This document shows positions 52,558-62,400 of a DNA stretch of 64,000 bases, piece after piece; the stretch's first letter is position 1; every line of letters begins with the position of its first letter. Source of the stretch: Bacteroidota bacterium (GTDB lineage: Bacteria; Bacteroidota; Ignavibacteria; Kapaibacteriales; UBA2268); contig SCSM01000036.1 of the NCBI GenBank assembly GCA_004322215.1, positions 91,443-155,442 on the forward strand, written 5' to 3'. The translations under genes were made by a program, and so were the position numbers. The notes under the pieces are model-generated. The model did no database searches and had not been told where the DNA came from. It was given only the letters and a program-made list of their open reading frames with translations.

Positions 52558-54147
52558 ATGGACAGAAGAAAATTTATCGGCATATCGGCTGCGACAACTG
52601 CAGGCGTTTTATTAGCTCCGAAATTACTGAAGGCTAAAAATGATATTTCATTGATACCGAATGATAAAATCCAGGCACTTGAAGGAGATAATGTTTTAAT
52701 TATTATAGAGCTGTTCGGAGGAAATGACGGTTTGAATACAATCATTCCCGCTGAGGACAGTGAATATCACAATTTGAGAAAAAATATAGGGTTTCCCGAT
52801 ACTGTGGCAATCAAGGTTAATGATATTTATATGAATCCTGCTTTGGTTGAAGGCATAACCAATGAAGGATTGAAAAGAATGTTCGAAGATGGACGGCTGG
52901 CAATCATCGAAGGTATTGGATACGACTCACCCAATATGTCACACTTCCGTTCAGAAGATATCTGGCTAAGCGGCATAAATCCTAAAACAAATAACAATGT
53001 AAGATTGCTCGAGGGTTGGCTGGGAAGATATTTCGCATTGAAACTGCCGAACTTCCCTTTGGAAATTCCGGAACACCCATTGTCAATTGCAATCGACGGC
53101 ACTATTCCTCTACTGTTCAAAAGCGACAAAGGTCACATGGGTATTGCACTCACAGACCCTGATGAATTCTATGAACTCGGGAAGGGCTTGACACCTCTTG
53201 ACTCGATGCTCACCGGCTCAGATTATTATACAGAAGAATATAATTTCGTTCATGCGATTGCGAGACAATCGGAAGTTTATTCAGCTGCGGTGAAAAATGC
53301 TTTCGATACCGGGAAAAATCTGATTCAGGGAAATGTTTACAGTCCGAATACATTATCCCAAAAGCTCAAGCTTGTTGCATCATTGATTGCCGGAGGGTTG
53401 AAAACAAAAGTGTATTATATGAAAATAAGTAATTTCGATTCCCATGCACAGCAGGCAAACTCTGATTTTTCGGGACAGCACTTTACTTTATTGAATGACA
53501 CAGCACGTGCTATTACAGAATTTATGGAAGATGCTGCAATAACCGGTTTTTCCGAAAGAGTTACCGGTATGACAATTTCCGAATTCGGCAGAAGGACTTA
53601 TGAAAATGGAAGCCGCGGCACTGACCATGGAGCTGCCTCGATGCAATTCATTTGGGGTAATGACAGGTTTGTCAATGGTGGTTACTGGAACAACCATCCC
53701 AACTTATCTGATCTGGATATAAATGGAAATGTGAAGTATCAAACCGATTATCGTGTGATTTATTCTGAAATTCTTGAAAAGAGATTTTACGCAGCGACAG
53801 ATGAAATCACTCAGGTTTTTGGCGAATCATTTTTGCCGCTGAATGTTCTGGAAAAAAGGACATCGGGTGTAGAGGATTATCTTAAGCCGCTCTTCGGAGA
53901 TTTTGTGAGGTCATATCCTAATCCAGGCAGTGGCTCTGGTGTTATTGCATTCGAAATGTACAAACAGGGTAAAGCGATTGTCAATGTTTATAATTTGAAC
54001 GGTAAGGAAGAACAAACATTGCACAGCGGTTATCTCCAGCCCGGTTATTATGAAATACCCTTTAGAATAAATAAATCGGGAACATTCATCGGTTCCGTTT
54101 CAATCGGCAGAAGGAGATATACGACAAAATTTGTGGTTATAAAATAA
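52558..54147 (+). CDS. DUF1501 protein with Tat signal and T9SS tail
   Basis: A 529-residue protein with a twin-arginine signal (MDRRKFIGISAATTAGVLL). The body is of the DUF1501 (sulfatase/phosphatase-like) type: ELFGGNDGLNTIIP, SHFRSEDIWLSG and GRRTYENGSRGTDHGAA. From about residue 455 it adds a sorting tail: SYPNPGSGSGVIAFEM, YNLNGKEEQTL, then FVVIK. The start at 52558 has AAGGAG six bases upstream and is better than the TTG-like frame beginning at 52519. Having both Tat and T9SS signals is unusual and worth checking. Confidence 0.9.
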   Translation: MDRRKFIGISAATTAGVLLAPKLLKAKNDISLIPNDKIQALEGDNVLIIIELFGGNDGLNTIIPAEDSEYHNLRKNIGFPDTVAIKVNDIYMNPALVEGITNEGLKRMFEDGRLAIIEGIGYDSPNMSHFRSEDIWLSGINPKTNNNVRLLEGWLGRYFALKLPNFPLEIPEHPLSIAIDGTIPLLFKSDKGHMGIALTDPDEFYELGKGLTPLDSMLTGSDYYTEEYNFVHAIARQSEVYSAAVKNAFDTGKNLIQGNVYSPNTLSQKLKLVASLIAGGLKTKVYYMKISNFDSHAQQANSDFSGQHFTLLNDTARAITEFMEDAAITGFSERVTGMTISEFGRRTYENGSRGTDHGAASMQFIWGNDRFVNGGYWNNHPNLSDLDINGNVKYQTDYRVIYSEILEKRFYAATDEITQVFGESFLPLNVLEKRTSGVEDYLKPLFGDFVRSYPNPGSGSGVIAFEMYKQGKAIVNVYNLNGKEEQTLHSGYLQPGYYEIPFRINKSGTFIGSVSIGRRRYTTKFVVIK

Positions 54148-54197
54148 GATTGGTAGTAACGATATACTCAATGTTGTTAATATAAGATAAAACCAAT

Positions 54198-57100
54198 ATG
54201 AAACATATATACAAAATATTATTAATATCAACAGTAATAACTTTTTTATCAGCTTTTGATACTTATTCCTATGAACCATGCGATACGAACCGGGTTTGCA
54301 TAGGCAGAGACCTGAGATTTAAAGTTACTTCAGGAAAAGGCGCCCATTATCTCGATGTTATAAATAACGACCTGCTGAATAAAATATCACAAACGATGAC
54401 TGTCGAAATGTGGCTCAAACCCGAAAGGCAAAGCGGAAATCTCCAGTATATATGCGGACTTTGGGGACCAAGTGTAGGTAAAAACGATTCCTGGGCTGTT
54501 TACATTTCATCAAACGATTCTCTGGTTTTTGAATTGAACGGATTAAACAATTTAGATTCAGAAGATAATACCATAGTCAAATATCCTGCTTCTACGCTTT
54601 ATGACACATGGAATCACTTCTCATTTGTATTCAATGGTGCAAACGGATTTGCTTATATATATATTAATGGTACTCCTGTTGATTCATCAAGGAATATTAA
54701 TTATCCGCTTAGCCGTTTGAATAGAATTACAAATGATGAGTTGTCCATTCAGTTCGGAAGTACAAATGCTTTATCCAATAATCCCAATCTTTACAGAACA
54801 TATAAAGGTGCGATGGATGAAATCCGTATTTGGGGAAGAGCTTTAAGCACTGATGAAATCTATTGTCTCAAGGACAAAGCGCTTGTTGGTATCGAAGACA
54901 GTCTTCTGCTTTACTACAGATGCAACGACCCCGGAAATATATTCACTATGTGCGATGCTTCGGGTCATAGCAATATAGGTTTTGCCCGAAGCGGATTATC
55001 AACAGAATGGTCAGACCGCAATGATATTATAAAAGTCATTGTCTCACCTTTGACAATAAACGACACAGTGTTTTGCGATAGTGTCAAATATTATAATTTT
55101 GTTATTACAGATACATCTGTTTGCTCCACCGGATTTTATATAAGAAATTATCAAGGTACAACCGATAAAACCGTATTGGTATACAACAACCGCGAATATA
55201 CTCTGAACAATTGGAGATATATTCCACTTACACCGAAGACACCATTAACATTTCAAATAAAAGCGAACCTGGATTTTATAGGTACGATAAATACAACATT
55301 ATTAATTCGAAATGCCAACGCCTGTGGATTCGGAATTGCAAATATTCCTGTTTCAATTACAAGAAAAACTGAATTGAGCTTATCAAATCTTCAGATTGAT
55401 TTTGATTCACTCAAAGCAGGATGTATTGAGAAGCTATTTATTGATTCAACTCTTCGTATCTGTAATAATACTTCAGGTACAGGAACAGCAAGAAATGTAA
55501 CGATTAATAACATCACACACAGATTGTCAAATATATTCACTGTAACCTACCCGGCATTACCGAGAGTGTTAAAACCCGGTGAATGTATTGATGTTAACAT
55601 ACGATTTAATTCAAGGGATGTTGATGTATATTATTATGATACTCTGAAAATATTTTCTGATGATAAATGTGCCTCGGTTGCCGCAATACCACTTATGGGA
55701 AGAGTGAAAGAGGTGATTGGATTATACAAAACCGGCGGTAATCGTCTCGACTCGATTGATTTTGGAAAGACCTGTATTAATTTTCCATCGGATGCTGTTG
55801 AATACAGTTGGCGTAATCTTGTCGAGCAGAACATTACTATAACTAATATCTCTATTCCGCCGAATTTCATCGGAAAGCCATTTAATTTTCCTATTACCTT
55901 GACTCCTAATACCGGCTACAATCCGAATTATTTCAGATTTCTACCGCTCATAAAGGGTAATTTCAATGATTCGATAATATTTGAAATAAAAGCCGGAGGA
56001 TGTACTATTGAAAGAAAAGTTTATATAAAAGGAATCGGATATGATGCCGCAATAAGTTTTGCTACTCCTTCGGTAGATTTCGGAACAGTAATAGTCGGTC
56101 AGCAATCAACAATAAATGTAATAATAAGAAACGGAAGTGAAGACCCGCTGACTACTTCAATTTATTTACGCCGGGGTGACCCTTTCTTCCTGACAGGTGC
56201 AAGGTCAATTACTGTTCCTCCGAACTCGACGAGGACTTTCCCTCTGACTTTCATGCCCTCTTACCAGGGAACGTACAGCGATGAAGTTTGTATTTATGAA
56301 AATTCCTGCTTCCAGTCATTCTGCATCCCGGTATCAGGAAGTACGATTGTGCAGAGATTCGCTTTCATTCCCGATGTAATGGAGGTTCTTAATGTTCTCG
56401 GTTGCGAGACAAAGGACAGTTTTCTCGAAATAAAAAATATTTCGGGAACCACCCAGACTTTATCAAATTTCTTGCTGACTCCTCCGGGAACACCTTTTAC
56501 ATTACTTGAGCCACCGATATTGCCTTCATCAGTTAATTTGAATAACGGAGAATCAATAACATTCAAATTCAGGTATAATCCGAATGATGTTGTGAACGAC
56601 AGGGCAGACAGGGCATTTCTCAACTACACTACAACCGACAATGAACAATGGTCTGCCAAGCTTTACGGAACATCAGTGATTCCGAAATTATTCCTGACTG
56701 AGGAAATTTTATATGAAACAATCGAGGTCGGTGCAACGAGAAGAGATACAATCACATTAGAAAACATATCAAGCTTTGATATTTATATTGACAGCTTGTT
56801 TATATCACCGGGTTTTGTAATAATCAATCCTGCAATATTTACAGGCAGATTGCTAAAACCCAGGGATTCTATAATGGTCATAGTTGATTTTGTCCCCACT
56901 CAGCCACAACTCTACCAGGGGGAATTAACTGTTTATTCCTCACAACCATGTTCTTCAATTAGGAAAACACAATTGACGGGCAGGGGAATAATCATACCTT
57001 TGGACGCTCCTCTGAAAGTGATTAGCTATGGCTTCGTCAAGCCCTGCGATTGCGAAGTGAGAACAATCCCTTTAATCAATAATTCTTACACTTTTGCTAT

Positions 57101-59219
57101 GTCAATTGACAGCGTGTGGATAGATTCGATAAATGTTACAAATCCGGCAGCACAATTTTATAACTGGTACTCTTTTTATTCACCAGATTCTCATCTTCCT
57201 TATTCGATACCTCCGCGTTCGACAGATACATTATCAATTAAATTCTGTCCTCGGAGACCTTTTGATTATAACCTTGTTGATAATGACGGACGACTTCACA
57301 TTAGAGCGAGTGGAAGCGGCTGGGCAGATGAATATACGACATACCTTGCCGGGAAGCAGACTTTGCTATTTGTTTCAGACACAGGAAGAGTGATATTCCC
57401 ACCGACACGTGTTGACACGATGGCAAGACCTCAATATATTCATTTATACATTCCTGAATTGAGGTACAATCCGCAGCGCGAACCTGTAAGGATAAAAAAC
57501 ATAACTTTCTTTTCTGATGAAAGGGTTTTCACGGCAAGCGATACTCTCGGATTGCCATATCCACTTTATCTCGATACAAGCGGAGTGCTGACTATAAAAA
57601 TTGATTTTAAGCCCAGGGCTGTACGTTATTACGAGGCAAAAATACAATTTGAGATTGATGCTCCCTGCGGATATATTGATACTTCTGTTACTGTCAGCGG
57701 AAGTGGATTTGCTCCTGCATTCGGATTGAATTTCAATTTCAGTCCTAACTCAAGAACAGTTGACACTTTCAGAGTTGTTTATTGCGACACTTTGAAAATT
57801 CCTGTTTATTCTTCGCGTGATTTGCCTGCAAACCTGATTGATATCAACTGCCGTTTGGGTTATGACACAACAAAGCTGGAGTATATTGGAGCAGATTCAT
57901 ACTATCTGAATAATCCATGTCCTAATTATACTCCGAATATCATTCATACATTTTCTCAGTTTGGGGGAAGTGAATTTCTTTTGAAAAATTTCTGTCAGCC
58001 GGATTCAACCAAACCATTGTTCACAGCTTATTTCTTAATCAAAACACAAGGCAGGGACACATTCGACATTACTGTTGACAGCATTCACTTCGACACAGAA
58101 GAAGTAATACTATTCCACCTTATTGCAGAAAGTGATATTGCAGTTGTAATAGTACAGAAGCCGGAGCTCACGGCAATCAATTCTGTTGATTTCGATAGTG
58201 TAAGAGTTCTTGACTGCGCTCAAAGAACAATTCAACTTAAAAACACAGGCGATGTACCGCTTAATATTTTTTCTGTGCTTAATCTTCCTAAAGAGGTGAA
58301 AATTATTTCTTCAACACCGCAATTAACCGATTCATTGATTGTCGGCGATACATTAAGTATCACACTTGAATTTTGCCCGAGAGCAAAAATGACTCTCAGT
58401 CAATGGGTGAATACTCAAAGTAATGAACCCTGCTTTGTCGCAGATTCAAATCAAATCACTGGTATCGGCTATGCACCCCCGTTCCCTGTGCGATTCGATA
58501 TATCAGACAGGTTTGATACGATTGATACTGTAATCGTACAGCTTGGCGATACACTCACACTTCCGATTTACAATGAAAAAGATTTCAGTTCATTTATCAA
58601 GGGAGATACTTTCTGGCTCGAAAAATTGAACTTCAATACCGAAATAAATTACAGTCCTTTTGCATTGAAATTTTTGAATGTGCAAAATTTAATTAAATCG
58701 GATTTCTCATATAATTTTACTCCCGGCAGAGTTGTGCTGGATTACAAAAATACAGATACTTTAAGAGCGGGAAGAATAGCCGAACTTACTTTCTTATCAG
58801 TCGTACCGGACACAGTAATAACCCAGATTCGGGTTAGTGCCAACAGCTTCAGCACCGATTCGATTATGTTCCTCGACATAATTCCGTCCCCCACAAACAG
58901 CATTTTGATTTCACTCGGGGACTGCAACCTGACTTACCTTCATTATAACGGGAAGCCGTCAACTTTGGAGCAGAACATACCAAATCCGTTCGACAGAACA
59001 ACTGAAATCGGATTTACCATCGGCGAGAAAACAAATGTTGAACTAAGAATATATACTTCCCAGGGCATTCTCGAAAAAACATTAATTGACGGGAACGAAA
59101 TGAATCCCGGCTCATACAAAATCAATCTCTCAGCCGACGGGTTAAATACAGGTGTATATTATTACACACTCAGAACAAGGACAGATTATAACAGCAGGAC
59201 ATTGGTAATTATTAAATAA
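54198..59219 (+). CDS. Giant secreted LamG plus ASH-repeat protein with T9SS tail
   Basis: A 1673-residue protein. A signal peptide (residues 1-25) leads to a LamG/concanavalin-type domain at about 40-240 (LDVINNDLLN, TVEMWLKPE, DEIRIWGRAL). Then come many ASH-like beta-sandwich repeats (VDFGTVIVGQQSTINVI, VDFDSVRVLDCAQRTIQL), two cohesin-like segments near 1180-1290 and 1430-1550 (LPIYNEKDF, RLGYDTTKLEYIGA), and a sorting tail (LEQNIPNPFDRTTEIGFTIGE). Probably a surface structural or adhesive protein. It follows the DUF1501 gene by 50 bp and may be cotranscribed. Confidence 0.88.
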   Translation: MKHIYKILLISTVITFLSAFDTYSYEPCDTNRVCIGRDLRFKVTSGKGAHYLDVINNDLLNKISQTMTVEMWLKPERQSGNLQYICGLWGPSVGKNDSWAVYISSNDSLVFELNGLNNLDSEDNTIVKYPASTLYDTWNHFSFVFNGANGFAYIYINGTPVDSSRNINYPLSRLNRITNDELSIQFGSTNALSNNPNLYRTYKGAMDEIRIWGRALSTDEIYCLKDKALVGIEDSLLLYYRCNDPGNIFTMCDASGHSNIGFARSGLSTEWSDRNDIIKVIVSPLTINDTVFCDSVKYYNFVITDTSVCSTGFYIRNYQGTTDKTVLVYNNREYTLNNWRYIPLTPKTPLTFQIKANLDFIGTINTTLLIRNANACGFGIANIPVSITRKTELSLSNLQIDFDSLKAGCIEKLFIDSTLRICNNTSGTGTARNVTINNITHRLSNIFTVTYPALPRVLKPGECIDVNIRFNSRDVDVYYYDTLKIFSDDKCASVAAIPLMGRVKEVIGLYKTGGNRLDSIDFGKTCINFPSDAVEYSWRNLVEQNITITNISIPPNFIGKPFNFPITLTPNTGYNPNYFRFLPLIKGNFNDSIIFEIKAGGCTIERKVYIKGIGYDAAISFATPSVDFGTVIVGQQSTINVIIRNGSEDPLTTSIYLRRGDPFFLTGARSITVPPNSTRTFPLTFMPSYQGTYSDEVCIYENSCFQSFCIPVSGSTIVQRFAFIPDVMEVLNVLGCETKDSFLEIKNISGTTQTLSNFLLTPPGTPFTLLEPPILPSSVNLNNGESITFKFRYNPNDVVNDRADRAFLNYTTTDNEQWSAKLYGTSVIPKLFLTEEILYETIEVGATRRDTITLENISSFDIYIDSLFISPGFVIINPAIFTGRLLKPRDSIMVIVDFVPTQPQLYQGELTVYSSQPCSSIRKTQLTGRGIIIPLDAPLKVISYGFVKPCDCEVRTIPLINNSYTFAMSIDSVWIDSINVTNPAAQFYNWYSFYSPDSHLPYSIPPRSTDTLSIKFCPRRPFDYNLVDNDGRLHIRASGSGWADEYTTYLAGKQTLLFVSDTGRVIFPPTRVDTMARPQYIHLYIPELRYNPQREPVRIKNITFFSDERVFTASDTLGLPYPLYLDTSGVLTIKIDFKPRAVRYYEAKIQFEIDAPCGYIDTSVTVSGSGFAPAFGLNFNFSPNSRTVDTFRVVYCDTLKIPVYSSRDLPANLIDINCRLGYDTTKLEYIGADSYYLNNPCPNYTPNIIHTFSQFGGSEFLLKNFCQPDSTKPLFTAYFLIKTQGRDTFDITVDSIHFDTEEVILFHLIAESDIAVVIVQKPELTAINSVDFDSVRVLDCAQRTIQLKNTGDVPLNIFSVLNLPKEVKIISSTPQLTDSLIVGDTLSITLEFCPRAKMTLSQWVNTQSNEPCFVADSNQITGIGYAPPFPVRFDISDRFDTIDTVIVQLGDTLTLPIYNEKDFSSFIKGDTFWLEKLNFNTEINYSPFALKFLNVQNLIKSDFSYNFTPGRVVLDYKNTDTLRAGRIAELTFLSVVPDTVITQIRVSANSFSTDSIMFLDIIPSPTNSILISLGDCNLTYLHYNGKPSTLEQNIPNPFDRTTEIGFTIGEKTNVELRIYTSQGILEKTLIDGNEMNPGSYKINLSADGLNTGVYYYTLRTRTDYNSRTLVIIK

Positions 59220-59445
59220 TTTTCAATTTCTATTGAATTTTTAGTTGCAAAATTTCATATAATTTATTATTCAGTTTTAATCATTATAAATTTAATATTT
59301 AAAATTTATTATAAATTATAAATTAATAATTATACTCCTTCCTATTAATAAGAATTATGTAAAATGAATTTCTAATATCTTCGTTAACTGTTATAATTCC
59401 TAAAAGTATTTTGAATTTTGAGAAGAATTATAAAAGGATACTATA

Positions 59446-62400
59446 ATGAAAAAAATAATTTTTCTTTGCAGTTTATTTCAATTCATAACTCTGACACTGG
59501 TTGGACAAACCTTATCAGTCTTTGATATTGACACATCAAGCTTCCCGTTAATGAAAGCAAAATTCTTTGCATTCGATAAAGATTGGAAACAAATTAGAAA
59601 TTTCAATCTATCCGATTTTGAAATAACTGAAGACAGCATCCAGCGAACAGTTACAAGAGTTTCCTGCCCTGCACCAAAACCGGAAGTTCCGGTTTCCTCT
59701 GTAATAACAATTGACGTTTCAGGTTCAATGAAAGGTGAAGGACTCAAATTAGCACAAATGGGAGCACGTACTTGGGTAAACACATTGAATTTGGGATTTT
59801 CAGAATGTGCGATTACGAGTTTCAGCGATGAGAGTTATTTCAACCAGGATTTTACAACGAAAAGACAGAATTTATTAGATAAAATAGCCTCGTTAAATAT
59901 TTTCAAAAGCACTAATTATGATATTGCCTTTCTGGATCAAAATACAGGTGCTATTCAAGCCGCAATGAAAGGTATGAAAAAGAGAGTAATCATTTTTCTT
60001 TCAGACGGACAGCCCAATTTTGAACCGCAGACAAATAAAATAATTCAGGAATGTAAGCAAAATCAGATTTCTGTATTTTCAATTGTATTGAAAATACTTG
60101 CACCACAATGTTTGAAAGTCATTTCAGAACAAACCGGAGGAATGTGTTTCGAAAATGTCACTACTGAAGAAAGAATAACTGAAATATATCTTAGTATTCT
60201 ACATATTGTAACAAATTCAGAACCTTGTGATTTAGAGTGGCTGAGTGAAAAGAGCTGTCTCGATTATCGTATCTGTTCTGCTGTATTGAAACCTTTAAAT
60301 GTTACTTCAGATTTTAATTATTTTATTTCAGATTATTACTCAACTAGAATCGAGTACTATCCATCGTCTTCAATAAGATATGATACAATTACTCCGCCTA
60401 ATACTCAAATAAAAAATATCACAATTACGGCCAGGAACAAAGATATTTTAATAAATAAAATTACATTTACGAATCCTGATTTCGGGATTTTTAATTGGGA
60501 TGGTACTCCTCCTCCTTTCACATTATCTGAAAACGAAAGCAGGTATCTATTAATTAAGTTTTCACCAAGCAAAAAGGGTTATGCTTTTTGTAAGTTCAAT
60601 ATTGAATCTGATGCTTGTTCAGGAAATTTATTCTTTGCAAGAACAAATTTTATTTACGATACATCTGTTAATAAAACATTAAAAATAACATATCCAAACG
60701 GAGGGGAATCATTTTTAGCCGGAACAGATACTATTGTTAAATGGGAAGGAGTTCTGCCCTGTGATACAGTTAGTTTAGAGTTCAGTAATGACAGTGGAGC
60801 AAACTGGAAAAATATTACAAAGGAAGCTTCAAATTTTACATATAAATGGAACCGTATACCCTTACCAACCAGTTCCAAATGCCTGATGAAAGTAAAATAC
60901 CAAAATATGAGAGGCAAAGCCACTAATGATTTAATTAAAGCCATGGGATTATTTTCACCACAATGCATTGTTTATTCACCTGATGGCAGTAAACTAGCAG
61001 TAGCTCATGGTTATTTTATCAGTATTATTGATATGAATTCTTACAATGTAATTTATACTTTTACCGGGCATACAAATTTTGTGAATTCTGTTGCTTTTAG
61101 TCCTGACGGCACAAGATTAGCCAGTTGCAGTTCGGATAAAACAATCAAATTATGGGATATAATCTCAGGTACTGAAATTCAGACTTTTCCCGGGCAAAAT
61201 AGTGTATCGTCTATTGCATTTAGTCCTGATGGCTCAATGTTAGCAAGTGGCCATGGTGATAGTACAGTCAAATTATGGGATATAAACTCTGGTATTGAAA
61301 TCAGAACTTTTTCCGGGCATACCAGAAGTATATCGTCTGTCGCTTTTTGTCCTGACGGCTTGAAGTTAGCCAGTGGCAGCTATGATAAGACAATCAAATT
61401 ATGGGATATAGACTCGGGTACTGAAATCAGAACTCTATCGGGTAATACTAATTTTGTAACATCTATCGAATTTAGTCCTGACGGTACAACATTAGCCAGC
61501 GGCTGCTATGATGATACAATCAAATTATGGGACATAAACTCGGGTACTGTAATAAAAACTTTTTCCGGGCATTTTAGTTTTATAACTTCCGTCACCTTTA
61601 GTCCTGACGGTACAAAACTAGCCAGCGGAAGCAGTGATGCGAGAATCAAATTATGGGATATTAATTCGGGTACTGAAATTAAAACTTTTTTAGGGAGTAA
61701 TAGAACTATACGGTCTGTCGCTTTTTGTCCTGACGGCACTAAATTAGCTAGCTGCAGCGATGATAATACAATAAAAATATGGGACATTAATTTAGATATT
61801 GAAATAAAAACAATTACCGGGCATACATACTCTGTTTGCTCTGTTGCTTTTTCTCCTGACGGCTCAAAGATAGCCAGCGGAAGCGATGATAATACAATAA
61901 AATTATGGGACCTGAATTCGGGTAATGCGATAAAAACTCTTTCTGGGCATAATGGTGGTGTGTCAACTGTTGCATATAGTCCTGACGGTACAAAATTAGC
62001 CAGCGGAAGCAAAGATTTGACAATAAAATTATGGGACATGAATTCGGATACTGTTTTAAAGACTTTTTACGGGAGAGAAGGAGTTTTTTATTCTGTCGCA
62101 TTTAGTCCTGACGGCACAAAATTAGCCAGTGGCGACGGTGAAGGTGAAATCATATTATGGGATTTAAATACGGGAACTAAAATTTATACTTTTTCCGGGC
62201 ATAATAGCTATGTGTCGGTTGTTGCTTTCAGTCCTGACGGAACAAAAATTGCCAGTGGCAGTTCAGATAAAACAATTAAAATATGGGATGTAAATTCAGG
62301 TACTGAAATTAAAACAATTACCGGGCATAACAGCTATGTGTCGTCTATCGCATATAGTCCTGATGGCACTATGTTAGCCAGCGGTAGTTGGGATAATAAA

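Noticed and set aside
61506..62039. 177-codon minus-strand frame
   Set aside because: A repeat-derived shadow of the WD40 array.
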